The translations under genes and the position numbers were made by a program. A stretch of 64,000 nt of DNA from Ruminococcus callidus (lineage in GTDB: Bacteria > Bacillota > Clostridia > Oscillospirales > Ruminococcaceae): NCBI RefSeq assembly GCF_020709055.1, contig NZ_JAJFCK010000002.1, forward strand, positions 1 through 64,000, read 5' to 3'. Position 1 is the first letter of the stretch. Each line of letters opens with the position of its first letter. Shown here one piece after another: positions 51,820 through 61,421 of this stretch. The notes beneath the pieces are model-generated. The model was not told the origin of the DNA and made no database searches. It was given only the letters and a program-made list of their open reading frames with translations.

Positions 51820-54800
51820 TCAGCTGGGCTGAACCGGCAGGCTGTTTCTCAGGTGTACGAGGAACTGCAGCAGTGTCATGGAGTCGTCCACGGTGACAAC
51901 GCCATCGGCATAGCACTCCGCATTGATGCGCTGCTTTGCGCCCAGTTCTACGGCACCGCTAATCGCCTTGTTCAGCAGAACGGCATCCGCCAGATCCACA
52001 TCGCCGTCCAGATTGACATCGCCGTACAGAGCGGACGGGTCAACAGAAACGGTGGTCACCGGTGCTGTGGTGGTTTCTTCCGGGGCAGCGGTCGTCTTTT
52101 CGGTGGTCTTGGATGCTGTGCTGTCAGAGGTTGCTGCGGAAGCAGTGGTCTCCGAAGCAGATTCCCTGGTGGTTTCCGAAGTAACCGCTGCGGTCGTGGT
52201 CTCCTCGGTTGCCTTGGTGGTGGCTGTCGTTACCACCGGCGGTGTATCGATCTGCTGGAACTTTGCGCCGAGGATGCTGTAGAGGGCGCTGGATTCCTTG
52301 ACCTGCATGAAGCCGTGGGTGTTGATAGAACCGTCGGAATTTCGCCATGCGGTGTCGAAATCGGTTCCCATCTGCGGGACAGTTACGGCCTCGAAATCAT
52401 CGTCAGAGATAGCTGCGCCCTTTGTGCCGACCTTCGTGTTGTTCTTATTGTCGATTGCTGTTTTCTCGCCGACCTGATAGTAAGCGCCGTTGTAATAAAT
52501 GCTGTTCTGGATCGTTCCACAGAATTTATCGTTTGCCACAACAACACCGGATACACCCAGATTCGATGTGAGATTACCCTTGCTGAAATAGGAGATCACA
52601 TTGGAGAAATCTGCGCCAGGGTCTGTGCAGCGGTAGCAGGCAATGTTGTATTTCTTGTTGCCGCCCAGATTGTTGTTATAGGCGGTGCAGTTAGTCAGGC
52701 TGCCGAGTTTCGGGTTGTTGTTGTCGGTGAAACCGCAGTTCAGGTTCTCGAACGCCAGACAGTTCTTGACGACGTGGGCAGAACCGACACCGCCACCGCC
52801 GAGCTTGAAGCCGTTGCCGTCACAGTTGCCGTAACCCTCGCCGAACTCGGTATAGCCGTTGCGGAATGCCGCACAGTTCTGGATGGTTACCACACCAATG
52901 GGGCCGGTTTCCGTTTTCGCATACAAATCCCAGCCGTCATCGCTGTTGTTATAGGACATACAGCCATCGAACACATTGCCCTCGCCGCAGGTCAGCTTTG
53001 CAGCAAAGCCGTCGGCATTTTCCATGGTTTTATCATCGCAGTTGTTCTTGGAGGTGCAGTTGAGGATCAGGTTGTTGCTGGGCCAGTCTGCAATGGTGGC
53101 AGCGCTGGTGTTGTAGCGGGAGAGCTGCAGACCAGTGTCCTGATTGTCGTTGAATACCATGCGCTCAACGGTGTTGTTGCTACCGGAGAGAAGCATGCCA
53201 TTGTCGGCTGCCTTGGTAATCTCAAAGCCGTAGAAATGCCAGTAGTCGCCGTCCAGCACGATACCGCGCTTGGAGGCATTTGCCTCGCCCTGTCCGGAGA
53301 AGTCAAAGACAACATCGGCGCCGTTATAGGGCTTGATGGTCTTCATGGCGTTTGCCGTACCGCTGTTGGAGCTGTCGATGAGAATCATCTCGGAGAATTT
53401 GTAAGTACCGCCCAGCAGATAGATGGTATGGCCAGCCGTCAGCTTGGAAATGGCGTTGGTGACAGAAGTCGGATCTTTCTCCGAATCGCCGCTGCCCGTT
53501 CCGTTGGGCGAGCAGAAGATGTCCCCTGCTGCCGGCACATCCGGTGTGGTCGGAACTGTCACTCTGCCCGTGGTGGAAACCGTTGTCGCACCGGTGCTGC
53601 TGGCGGTCACGCTGACTGTCGTCTTGGTAGTGGTTGTGGTGTTGCTGACTGCGGTGGTTGCGGTGGTCACGATGGGATCGGAGGTGTTGTCGGTAAAGCC
53701 GCCGCCGATGGCAATGACAGTGGGCTTGTAGTTCACCAGCGCATCTTTCAGTGCCTGATTCACAGCATAGCTTGCATCGTCCACGGAGTTGTCAAACTTC
53801 CACTGGAGATCACCGCCCTGTACGCGTCCGGCCTTGGCAGTAACGATAGCCGGCACATCAGCCGCTGCATCTGCCTTGTAGCTGTACATGATGCTGGAAT
53901 CGGTATCGAAGTTGTTGTAGCCTGTGCCGCCGGAAACCGTCTTGACATCGCCGGGCACTTTTTCGGACGGGTCAGAAACCTCGTATGCATCAAAGGAAGT
54001 GCTGTTCTCGGAATACGGGATATAGCTTTGTGCGCCCTCGATATAGTTGCCGTAAGCCTTGATGATACCGCCGGGTTCGCCGGAGAATGTGCCCTCACCC
54101 AGTGCATCCGTACCCTGTCCGGAACTCATCATCGGGTTCTTACAGTTGCGGAAGTAGTTGTTCTCTGCAAAGGCAGAGGCACCCTTGGTGACGCCGATGC
54201 CGTACTTGGCGTTGCCGTCATAGTAGTTATTATAGCAGTGTACGGAGCATGTGCGGATTCTCGGGTGGCGGGAATCGGAATGATCGTACCAGTTGTGGTG
54301 ATAGGTGATGTAATTGGTCTCCGATTCTGACTTCATACCCTGAAGATTGCACTTGCCGTTGTCCCAGAAATGGTTGTAGGAGTGTGTGACATAGGTGGAA
54401 GTCTTGGTATCCAATGCGCCGTCGCCCTTGGCCTGATCGGCATCCGAACCGGCATCGCCATAGAAGAAGTCGCAGTTGTGCACCCAGATATGATCGTTGC
54501 CCTGCTGCAAGCCGCAGTCATCGCCCTCGCTGCTGTTGCAGTTCATAAAGCCGATGTTGCGCACCTCCACGTTGGAGCAGTTTTTCATGACCAGACCAAA
54601 TCCGTTGAATACGGTGTCCGTACCGATACCCTCAACGGTAATGCCGGCCTTTGCCGTATCGATCATCAGATCGCCCTTAGGCATATCTGCCGGATCGGTG
54701 ATGTTGCCGAGAAACCGCAGACACAGCGGGCGCTTTTCCTTATTTTTCTTATAAGCAGTGATGATATTCTGCACGCCGGTCACATCTGCCGCACCCTTGC

Positions 54801-55368
54801 CTGTGGAATCAATGCTTGCAGTTACGGTATCCTTGTTGGCATCCGTCACATATACAACAATTGCATTTTCTTTCAGCGTGCCGTCCTCGTTATACGCACC
54901 GGAAGACGTGCCTTCCACAAAGCCGAAACCGCTTCGGTCGTGCGCCTCCACATTCAGCGCAGCTGTTTCCCCTGCCTTGGACTCGTCCTCCTTTCCGCCG
55001 ATAACCGGAACAACTTTCAGCTGGTAGCTTCCAGCTGCCAGTCCCGGCACATCCACACGAAAACAGGTGGGGTACTGCCGTACCAGCATATTATCCACCA
55101 GCGTATAACTGCTGCCGGACTTGACATAAACATGGTAATCCGTGGCACCGCTCACAGCGTTCCACTCCGCATAGGCGGATTCCAGTGTGCCCTGCGCAGC
55201 GGTAAAGGTAACGCTGGCAGTGCTCGCCGTTGTCATAATTCCATCCCACGATGCCGCATCCAGCGGTGCAGCATCATAATCCGCAGCCACCGGAAGTGCA
55301 GAAGTTGCTGTCACTGCGGCAAGGACAACCGCAGCCAAACAGCGGTAAAAAGGCTTTCTTCGACTCAT
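51820..55368 (-). CDS. Two-domain pectate lyase (PL1 and PL9) with dockerin
   Basis: A 1,182-residue secreted enzyme. Signal peptide to about 30 (ALPVAA); fibronectin-like segment about 45-135; PL1 pectate lyase about 150-560 (NDHIWVHNCDFFYGD, GALDTKTSTYVTHSYNHFWD, catalytic Arg region DSRHPRIR). A Thr linker leads to a PL9 right-handed beta-helix about 610-1030 (FCSPNGTGSGD, IYLLGGTYKFSE, ENADGFAAKLTCGEGNVFDG, SDDGWDLYAKT). A second Thr linker precedes the C-terminal dockerin (YGDVNLDGDVDLADAVLLNK, YADGVVTVDDS). It cleaves polygalacturonate, and two different lyases on one chain suggest action on variously branched pectin. ATG 55368 follows TGGAGGAA. Confidence 0.9.
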   Translation of the reverse strand: MSRRKPFYRCLAAVVLAAVTATSALPVAADYDAAPLDAASWDGIMTTASTASVTFTAAQGTLESAYAEWNAVSGATDYHVYVKSGSSYTLVDNMLVRQYPTCFRVDVPGLAAGSYQLKVVPVIGGKEDESKAGETAALNVEAHDRSGFGFVEGTSSGAYNEDGTLKENAIVVYVTDANKDTVTASIDSTGKGAADVTGVQNIITAYKKNKEKRPLCLRFLGNITDPADMPKGDLMIDTAKAGITVEGIGTDTVFNGFGLVMKNCSNVEVRNIGFMNCNSSEGDDCGLQQGNDHIWVHNCDFFYGDAGSDADQAKGDGALDTKTSTYVTHSYNHFWDNGKCNLQGMKSESETNYITYHHNWYDHSDSRHPRIRTCSVHCYNNYYDGNAKYGIGVTKGASAFAENNYFRNCKNPMMSSGQGTDALGEGTFSGEPGGIIKAYGNYIEGAQSYIPYSENSTSFDAYEVSDPSEKVPGDVKTVSGGTGYNNFDTDSSIMYSYKADAAADVPAIVTAKAGRVQGGDLQWKFDNSVDDASYAVNQALKDALVNYKPTVIAIGGGFTDNTSDPIVTTATTAVSNTTTTTKTTVSVTASSTGATTVSTTGRVTVPTTPDVPAAGDIFCSPNGTGSGDSEKDPTSVTNAISKLTAGHTIYLLGGTYKFSEMILIDSSNSGTANAMKTIKPYNGADVVFDFSGQGEANASKRGIVLDGDYWHFYGFEITKAADNGMLLSGSNNTVERMVFNDNQDTGLQLSRYNTSAATIADWPSNNLILNCTSKNNCDDKTMENADGFAAKLTCGEGNVFDGCMSYNNSDDGWDLYAKTETGPIGVVTIQNCAAFRNGYTEFGEGYGNCDGNGFKLGGGGVGSAHVVKNCLAFENLNCGFTDNNNPKLGSLTNCTAYNNNLGGNKKYNIACYRCTDPGADFSNVISYFSKGNLTSNLGVSGVVVANDKFCGTIQNSIYYNGAYYQVGEKTAIDNKNNTKVGTKGAAISDDDFEAVTVPQMGTDFDTAWRNSDGSINTHGFMQVKESSALYSILGAKFQQIDTPPVVTTATTKATEETTTAAVTSETTRESASETTASAATSDSTASKTTEKTTAAPEETTTAPVTTVSVDPSALYGDVNLDGDVDLADAVLLNKAISGAVELGAKQRINAECYADGVVTVDDSMTLLQFLVHLRNSLPVQPS

Positions 55369-55519
55369 ACAATTTCCTCCATTCAGCATAATCTTGCTCT
55401 GATCAAATTGTTTTTCCATACCCTTTCCCACGGGCTTACAAGAGCATTTGCCGATTTTTGATTCCGGAAAAGCTTGTCCAGCTGCTGCCTTTCGCATCGC
55501 TGCAAGTTTTTCCATCTTT

Positions 55520-55548
55520 AGTATACGCCTGTTCCATTTTCTTGTCAA
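55520..55548 (-). promoter_or_regulatory. Promoter of the pectate lyase gene
   Basis: Minus strand: TTGACA (55548-55543), 17-nt spacer, TATACT (55525-55520). The 5' leader is about 145 nt. Confidence 0.85.
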
Positions 55549-55752
55549 GTTGAATTTTCCACAATTTCACCGCATGCTGTTTGTACAAAATGCACACTTT
55601 TGCATAAAGTGTCGATTCTTTTTTGTGCATCACAGTGAGCCTTCGAAGGCGGTCTTAGCACCGCCATTTTCTCCTGTTTCTCCGCAAAAAATACAAAGCG
55701 GTAAAAAAATTTACAAATTGCAGATATCTCACCACAAACCCGTCGAAAAGTG
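55549..55752. other. Spacer between divergent promoters
   Basis: No gene. One short hairpin, GGCGGT (55648-55653) with ACCGCC (55660-55665), is followed by ATTTT and might act as a weak terminator. Nothing else noted. Confidence 0.5.
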
Positions 55753-55781
55753 TTGACAAATGCAGCCCATACGATTATAAT
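55753..55781 (+). promoter_or_regulatory. Promoter of the L,D-transpeptidase gene
   Basis: TTGACA (55753-55758), 17-nt spacer, TATAAT (55776-55781). Confidence 0.9.
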
Positions 55782-55787
55782 AGGAAT

Positions 55788-56017
55788 GACGGCCGAATTT
55801 TGACCGCACTCCAGCGGTATTTCATACGGCAATGCTGCCTTGCAGCTCGACAAATGCCAGAGCTTGTTCGAACTGATACGGACAAATCCCACGAGCCAGA
55901 TCATCGGCTCTGAGTTCCGATAGACGACCTCTGAACGCATGGAATTGAAACACCAGAATCTGCGCCAGTGCAGATTCCCAATGCGGCCCGAAGCAATGGG
56001 GGAAAGGAACGATTGAC
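55788..56017 (+). promoter_or_regulatory. Long structured 5' leader of the L,D-transpeptidase mRNA
   Basis: About 230 nt between the predicted transcript start and the TTG start codon. Hairpins visible by eye: ACCGC/GCGGT enclosed by GCCG/CGGC, AGCTC/GAGCT, GAGCC/GGCTC enclosed by GAACT/AGTTC, and an 8-bp GAATCTGC/GCAGATTC at 55956-55977. A regulatory RNA is possible. I looked for the c-di-AMP (ydaO) riboswitch, which often controls wall enzymes, and did not find its conserved blocks. Confidence 0.4.
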
Positions 56018-57817
56018 TTGAACGAAGAGAGAAAATCTGTGCCGCCGTCCGGCAGCACACCCACACACCTGACCAAAGACGAAATGCGGGAGCGCATCAA
56101 AGCATCTCTCGCTGCCAAAGAGGGACTGTCCTCTGACGGCCAGCCGGCACCCGCACCTGCCTATGCCGGCGCAGCAGCGCCAGCCGGCAGTATCCCCGAC
56201 CCGACCCGTTCGGAAAAAGTGCGCCAGATTCAGGACGCTATGACTGCAACCAGAAGCAGCGCCGGTTCCGGCTACGCCCAGCCGCGGCAAAGCGTCCCCC
56301 GCCGGACTGCACCGTCATCCCGTCCGGATTACACCTACCAGAATTACGGCGGATACGGCGAGGAAACCACCCGCAGCCGTTCCGGCGCAGGAACGCACAC
56401 CGTCCGGAACATCAGCATCATCGCCGGCATTGCCGCCGCTGCCATTCTGCTGATCGTCTATTTCACCGGACTGATCCTGTACCACGGGAAATTCCTGCCG
56501 AACACCTACGTCAACAACACCAACATTGCCGGCATGACCGGCGACGAGGCATCTGCCGCCCTGCTGAGCACCGCCCAGAAAACAGGCATCACTTTTGTTC
56601 CCAAGGACGGCGACCCCATCACCTTCCCTGCTGCCTCCTTCGGCGGTACAACAGCCATACCGGACGGCAGTCTGGACGAACCCGCTGAGGAGAGCCACGG
56701 CGCATGGTTCACCAAGCTCTTCTCCAAAAGCGAATACACCGTGAAATTTCAGGAGTCCTACTCTGAGGATGCGCTGGCGAGTCTGATCGCCGCCTATGAC
56801 TGGGGCAGTACCCCGCCGACAGACGCCAAGATCGTCACCAACGGCGACGGCTCCTACTCCATCCAGCCGGAGAGCGACGGCAACATGGTGGACACCGCCG
56901 TCCTCTCCGACTACGCCATTGCGCAGATGCGGGAGGGCAACAGCGTCATTCAGATGGCGGACAGCAACTGCTACAAAAAGGCATCCGTCACCGCAGAGAG
57001 CCTTCAGTCCACACTGGATCTGTACAACAAGATCGGCGCTGCGGACATTACGTTCGACATGACTGACCGGGAAGAGATGATGGATCCGGTGGGCACGGAA
57101 GTGCTGGAACACTCCACCATTCTGGACTGGGTTTCCGTACAGGACGATGAGATCACCGTGGACACCGACAAGGCGACCGCATGGGTACAGGAGAACATCG
57201 CCGACAAGTACGACACCTACGCAGCCGGCTACACCCGCACCTTCAACTCCACCGCAGACGGCACCGTGGAGCTTGCCTTTGGCGCAAACAGCACCTACGG
57301 CTGGCTGACCAATGTGGAACAGACCACGCAGGAACTGGTGGACGCCATCAAGGCAGGCGGTTCCACCACGCTGGAACCGATCTACGACCGTGAGGGCTTC
57401 CGGATGCACTCCCACGCCGGCGTGGACTACACCGGTGCCACCTACATTGAAGTGGACATCTGCCGCCAGCACCTTTGGTTCTACGTCAACGGCTCGCTGT
57501 TTCTGGATACCGACGTGGTAACCGGACTTGCCTCCGACCCCAACCGTCTGACCCCGCCGGGCGTGTTCAAGATTCGCACGAAGATTCCGGGACAGTATCT
57601 GGGCACTTACGAGGTTGAGGGCTATCACACATGGGTGGACTTCTGGATGCCCATTGACAACAACGGCATCGGACTCCACGATCTGGCACGAAGCGCATAC
57701 GGCGGTGATATCTACCTCACCAACGGTTCTCACGGCTGTATCAACCTGCCCTGGGACATGGCGGAGAAGATCTACAACGAAGTCACCATTGAAACACCGG
57801 TTCTGATCGTTCCGTAA
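56018..57817 (+). CDS. Membrane-anchored L,D-transpeptidase (YkuD domain)
   Basis: A 599-residue protein. A Pro/Ala/Ser-rich cytoplasmic region (1-125) precedes one transmembrane helix (about 132-155) and an outer region with two putative peptidoglycan-binding repeats (about 165-440). The C-terminal YkuD domain has the catalytic signature LTNGSHGCINLP (His572, Cys574) after GIGLHD. L,D-transpeptidases make 3-3 cross-links or attach proteins to the wall. The start is TTG 56018 with AAAGGAAC upstream; no ATG fits better. Single-gene unit with its own promoter and terminator. Confidence 0.88.
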   Translation: MNEERKSVPPSGSTPTHLTKDEMRERIKASLAAKEGLSSDGQPAPAPAYAGAAAPAGSIPDPTRSEKVRQIQDAMTATRSSAGSGYAQPRQSVPRRTAPSSRPDYTYQNYGGYGEETTRSRSGAGTHTVRNISIIAGIAAAAILLIVYFTGLILYHGKFLPNTYVNNTNIAGMTGDEASAALLSTAQKTGITFVPKDGDPITFPAASFGGTTAIPDGSLDEPAEESHGAWFTKLFSKSEYTVKFQESYSEDALASLIAAYDWGSTPPTDAKIVTNGDGSYSIQPESDGNMVDTAVLSDYAIAQMREGNSVIQMADSNCYKKASVTAESLQSTLDLYNKIGAADITFDMTDREEMMDPVGTEVLEHSTILDWVSVQDDEITVDTDKATAWVQENIADKYDTYAAGYTRTFNSTADGTVELAFGANSTYGWLTNVEQTTQELVDAIKAGGSTTLEPIYDREGFRMHSHAGVDYTGATYIEVDICRQHLWFYVNGSLFLDTDVVTGLASDPNRLTPPGVFKIRTKIPGQYLGTYEVEGYHTWVDFWMPIDNNGIGLHDLARSAYGGDIYLTNGSHGCINLPWDMAEKIYNEVTIETPVLIVP

Positions 57818-57842
57818 CGCATCAGAATCCCGCACAAAAAGC

Positions 57843-57880
57843 AACGCCCTCCGCAGGGATCATCCTGCGGAGGGCGTTTT
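57843..57880 (+). terminator. Terminator of the L,D-transpeptidase gene
   Basis: A perfect 15-bp stem, AACGCCCTCCGCAGG / CCTGCGGAGGGCGTT, with a T run. Confidence 0.9.
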
Positions 57881-57902
57881 GGTTTGGAATAAAGCGGAAA
57901 GA

Positions 57903-58187
57903 TCAGTCTTCGAAATTAAATTCGTCCTTGAACTTCTCCTTGAAAATTTTGAACACTGCTTCCAGAATGGCGGTGTCCTCGATGGAACGGTATTCCTCCA
58001 TCTCATCATCCAGCTCTGCCAGTTCCAGAATCTCGACTTCGTCGGCATCCTCATCAGCGGGCAGCAGCACCACATATTCCTTTCCCTCATAGGGGATCAA
58101 GTCCAGAAACTCAAACGAGGTGGGATTGCCGTCCTCGTCCTCCAGTTGAATGAGATTGTCCTCAAATTCCAGCTCTTCGTCCTGCAT
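57903..58187 (-). CDS. DUF1292 family protein
   Basis: A 94-residue, strongly acidic protein. The core LIQLEDEDGNPTSFEFLDLI followed by YEGKEYVVLLPADED is the DUF1292 (YrzB-like) signature. Conserved in Firmicutes; role unknown. It lies 24 nt after the DUF2500 gene in the same direction. Confidence 0.85.
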   Translation of the reverse strand: MQDEELEFEDNLIQLEDEDGNPTSFEFLDLIPYEGKEYVVLLPADEDADEVEILELAELDDEMEEYRSIEDTAILEAVFKIFKEKFKDEFNFED

Positions 58188-58211
58188 GGGAACGCTCCTT
58201 TCGTGTCGGTT

Positions 58212-58757
58212 TTATCGTCTGCCGGCAGCAACAGCCGTGCTGACGGTGCTGGTGTGGAATGCCTGCTGATTTTCCGTGACCTCGCCGTCCGCATACTGGA
58301 AGCGAATCAGACGCTCTCCCTGGAACGTCAGCGTTCCCTGCTGGTGAAACGGCATATTGACATACGCCTGCTTGCTGGTCACCAGATGCAGGATGTCGCC
58401 CTTTCTCGTCTTGAAGATCAGCTCATAATACTCGTTGTACAGCTTCAGTGTCCCGCTGGGGTCGATGGTACGGCGGCGTTCGTCCACCTTCTGCACCAGA
58501 ACCGCCTGTTCGGTTCGGGCCGGATTTTTTCCGCGAATCGGTCTGCGCATGGTCTTTTCTCCTGTGATATAGTATTCCCGATTGAATTCCAGCGGCTGAT
58601 GCTTTGCCGTCCGGGGATTCTGTACCAGAATCTGGCTCAGCTTCCGCCGAAACGGACTCTGCCGGGAACCCAGCATGACCACCAGCAGCAGTACCACTGC
58701 AATTGCCACCACGACAATCAGAAAATTGTCGATGGCATCTCCGAATCTACCTGTCAT
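58212..58757 (-). CDS. DUF2500-like membrane-anchored protein
   Basis: A 181-residue protein. An N-terminal transmembrane helix (NFLIVVVAIAVVLLLVVML) precedes a beta-rich domain. The segment YYELIFKTRKGDILHLV...QGTLTFQGERLIRFQ matches the end pattern of DUF2500. No function is known. It is 24 nt after galE in the same direction and may be co-transcribed. Confidence 0.65.
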   Translation of the reverse strand: MTGRFGDAIDNFLIVVVAIAVVLLLVVMLGSRQSPFRRKLSQILVQNPRTAKHQPLEFNREYYITGEKTMRRPIRGKNPARTEQAVLVQKVDERRRTIDPSGTLKLYNEYYELIFKTRKGDILHLVTSKQAYVNMPFHQQGTLTFQGERLIRFQYADGEVTENQQAFHTSTVSTAVAAGRR

Positions 58758-58781
58758 ATGTGCTCCTTCCTGCGGGATGGC

Positions 58782-59792
58782 TTACAACCCCGCCGGATTC
58801 TGTTCTGTAAAGCGCCAGCTGTCCTCGCACATCTTCTGCAAATCAGAAGTTGCCTCCCAGCCCAGCAGCTCCTTTGCCTTTGTGGCATCGGCATACGAGG
58901 TTGCCACATCACCGGCACGGCGTCCGGTGATGCAAACGGGAATCTTCTTTCCGCATGCCTTTTCATAGGCGTGCACCACGTCCAGCACGCTGCTGCCCTT
59001 GCCGGTGCCCAGATTGATGGCCTCGAAGCCATGGTGGTTGACGCCATATGCCAGTGCAGCCACATGACCGCCCGCCAGATCCATGACATGGATGTAGTCT
59101 CGCACGCCGGTGCCGTCCGGTGTGTCGTAGTCGTCGCCGTAGACGCTGACCTTTTCCAGCTTGCCCTGCGCCACCTGTGCCACATAGGGCACCAGATTGT
59201 TGGGGATACCGTTGGGGTTCTCCCCGATCAGACCGCTCTCATGAGCGCCGATGGGGTTGAAGTACCGCAGCGCTACTACACTGAACTGCGGGTCTGCCAC
59301 GCAAATATCCCGCAGCATCTGCTCGATCATCACCTTGGTATAACCATAGGGATTGGTGGCAGAGGTGGGCATATCTTCCTGATAGGGCACGGGGTTGTTG
59401 CAGCCGTATACCGTTGCGCTGGACGAAAAAATCATCGTCCGGCAGCCATACTCCCGCATCACCCGCAGGAGGGACAGCGTACCGCTGATGTTGTTGTGGT
59501 AGTACTCCAGCGGCTTCTGTACTGACTCGCCCACTGCCTTCAGACCGGCGAAGTGGATGACCGCATCGATCTTGTTGTCCTCGAAGATCTGGCGCATGCC
59601 ATCTTCGTCCAGCATGTCGGTGCGATAAAACCGAATGTGTTTGCCGGTGATCATCTCAATTCTTGCGATGGACTCCACCTTGGAGTTCACCAGATTGTCC
59701 ATTACGACTACCGAATAGCCTGCGTTGGTCAGTGCCACGCAGGTATGGCTTCCGATAAAACCGGTGCCGCCGGTTACCAGAATTTTTCCCAT
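58782..59792 (-). CDS. galE: UDP-glucose 4-epimerase
   Basis: A 336-residue NAD-dependent SDR enzyme. The Rossmann motif is TGGTGFIGSH (7-16), the catalytic site Ser123-125 with Y149 and K153 (YGYTK), and the substrate region RYFNPIGAH. ENPNGIPNNLVPYV is typical of GalE. It interconverts UDP-glucose and UDP-galactose. It follows galK by 62 nt, forming part of the Leloir pathway; galT is not in the window. Confidence 0.95.
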   Translation of the reverse strand: MGKILVTGGTGFIGSHTCVALTNAGYSVVVMDNLVNSKVESIARIEMITGKHIRFYRTDMLDEDGMRQIFEDNKIDAVIHFAGLKAVGESVQKPLEYYHNNISGTLSLLRVMREYGCRTMIFSSSATVYGCNNPVPYQEDMPTSATNPYGYTKVMIEQMLRDICVADPQFSVVALRYFNPIGAHESGLIGENPNGIPNNLVPYVAQVAQGKLEKVSVYGDDYDTPDGTGVRDYIHVMDLAGGHVAALAYGVNHHGFEAINLGTGKGSSVLDVVHAYEKACGKKIPVCITGRRAGDVATSYADATKAKELLGWEATSDLQKMCEDSWRFTEQNPAGL

Positions 59793-59854
59793 GATACTAC
59801 GCTTCCTCTCTTAGCGTCTGCGTTGTGTTCTAGCATATCAGACGCTTATTCTGT

Positions 59855-61150
59855 TCAATTTAAAATGACGGTTCCGCCGACAGGGCGAATGCGGAGAATG
59901 TGGCAGCAGCCCTTGCCCAGCGCAGCCTCCATACCCTCCTGAAAACAGGTGAGCAGCACGTCCGGAACAAACGCCTGAATGGTTCCGCCGAATCCGCCGC
60001 CGTGCACCCGAATGGCACCACGTCCGCCCAGCAGTGCCGTTCCCACAGCGAGAGCAATGGAGATGGGCTGTTCCTGCGGTGCAGAACATGGATAGACGTT
60101 TTGCAGCAGACAGTAGGAGGACTCGCCGGAATTCTGCACCAGGCGCAGAAATGCCTCAAAGTCGCCCCGTTCCAGCGCATCGCACTCGCCCTGTGCACGC
60201 CGGTCCTCCCGATAGAAATGGATGGCACGAAGCACCGCCCGATCGCCGCACGCCTTGCGCAGTGCCGGAATTGCCTGCATCACCTGATTTGCCGACACTT
60301 CGGAAAGCACCTGTGCGCCGAAATATTTTGCCACAGCGCGCATCTCTTCCGGAATCGCCGCATACTCTGCCGTCAGGTCGGCATGATTTCCGCCGGTGTC
60401 CACGATACACAGGGCATAGCCCGACGTGGAGAAGTCGAAAGAAACCGGCTCCACCTGCGGTGCGGCAGCGTCTGCGAAGTCAATGGCGACCACACCGCCC
60501 ACAGACGATGCCATCTGATCCATCAGCCCGCACGGCTTCCGGAAATAGACGTTCTCGGCAAACTGTCCGATCTCTGCGATCTCCTCGGCGCTGCACTGGT
60601 TCTCTGCATAAAACGTATTGCAGATATTGCCAAGAAGCACCTCAAATGCTGCGGAGGAGGACAGTCCGGAGCCCTGCATCACCTGTGATTCGGTGTAGGC
60701 ATCGAAGCCTCTTTTCACACTGTAGCCCAGCTGCCGGAAGCGTGCGGCAACGCCACGCACCAGCTCTGCGGAATCCGGCTTTTTGTCCGTCTGCGGCGCA
60801 AGCTCTTCCAGAGAAATGATATCCATAGGAAATCCCTTGCTCTTGACCTGAACCAGATCGTCGTCCCGCATGGCAGCCACGGCGATGATGTCCAGATTGA
60901 CGCTGGCAGCGAGGACGTGTCCCCGCTGGTGATCCGTGTGGTTTCCGCCCAGTTCTGTTCTGCCGGCAGCAGAGAACAGTGCGACTTCCCGCTCCGTGCC
61001 AAACTGCGCTGCAAATGCATCCAGCGCCTGCATCAGCCGTTCCCGATAGGCGGCGAGAATCTCCGCATCCTTTGACGCACAAAGCGCTTCCAGCTTCTCG
61101 TCCAATGCTCCGGATGTCAGCAGCTTCTTTGCCTCTGTAATTGTCTTCAA
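59855..61150 (-). CDS. galK: Galactokinase
   Basis: A 431-residue GHMP kinase. Motifs: the signature GRTELGGNHTDHQRGHV near 80-95, the phosphate loop VMQGSGLSSSAAFEVLLGN near 160-175, and the C-terminal VHGGGFGGTIQAF near 385. It phosphorylates galactose at C1. I chose the TTG at 61150 because AAGGAGGA is 6 nt upstream; the in-frame ATG at 61198 has no ribosome site. The N-terminal extension of about 65 residues before the signature is longer than in classical GalK. Confidence 0.9.
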   Translation of the reverse strand: MKTITEAKKLLTSGALDEKLEALCASKDAEILAAYRERLMQALDAFAAQFGTEREVALFSAAGRTELGGNHTDHQRGHVLAASVNLDIIAVAAMRDDDLVQVKSKGFPMDIISLEELAPQTDKKPDSAELVRGVAARFRQLGYSVKRGFDAYTESQVMQGSGLSSSAAFEVLLGNICNTFYAENQCSAEEIAEIGQFAENVYFRKPCGLMDQMASSVGGVVAIDFADAAAPQVEPVSFDFSTSGYALCIVDTGGNHADLTAEYAAIPEEMRAVAKYFGAQVLSEVSANQVMQAIPALRKACGDRAVLRAIHFYREDRRAQGECDALERGDFEAFLRLVQNSGESSYCLLQNVYPCSAPQEQPISIALAVGTALLGGRGAIRVHGGGFGGTIQAFVPDVLLTCFQEGMEAALGKGCCHILRIRPVGGTVILN

Positions 61151-61210
61151 TGTAACTCCTCCTTCTGTGCAAATGTTCCCGATGTCCATGTTGCCCATGT
61201 ACTACTTCTC

Positions 61211-61239
61211 AGTATAGCCGATTTCACCGAAATTTGCAA
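61211..61239 (-). promoter_or_regulatory. Promoter of galK-galE
   Basis: Minus strand: TTGCAA (61239-61234), 17-nt spacer, TATACT (61216-61211). Confidence 0.75.
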
Positions 61240-61328
61240 TAGAATATGACAACTTTTTTTCGCAATTCGAAAAAAATAAAGTAGAATCCGGAAAAAGCAT
61301 CGCTCTGGCAAGGCTTTTCCTGCAAACA

Positions 61329-61363
61329 AAAACCGGCACGGCGAAACACGCCGTACCGGTTTT
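61329..61363 (-). terminator. Terminator of the scaffoldin-like gene
   Basis: The stem AAAACCGGCACGGCG / CGCCGTACCGGTTTT with one mismatch lies about 60 bases after the stop codon on the minus strand. Confidence 0.8.
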
Positions 61364-61421
61364 GCTGCATACGTAGCAGATGTCATGCAATTGTTGTCAA
61401 ATGCTTTTCCAGCAGTATGGC

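Noticed and set aside
51805..54330. 841-residue plus-strand frame
   Set aside because: Antisense to the pectate lyase gene; Gly/Ala/Val-rich shadow without known motifs.
55788..56017. c-di-AMP riboswitch before the L,D-transpeptidase gene
   Set aside because: Expected from gene type, but the conserved ydaO-type blocks are not visible.
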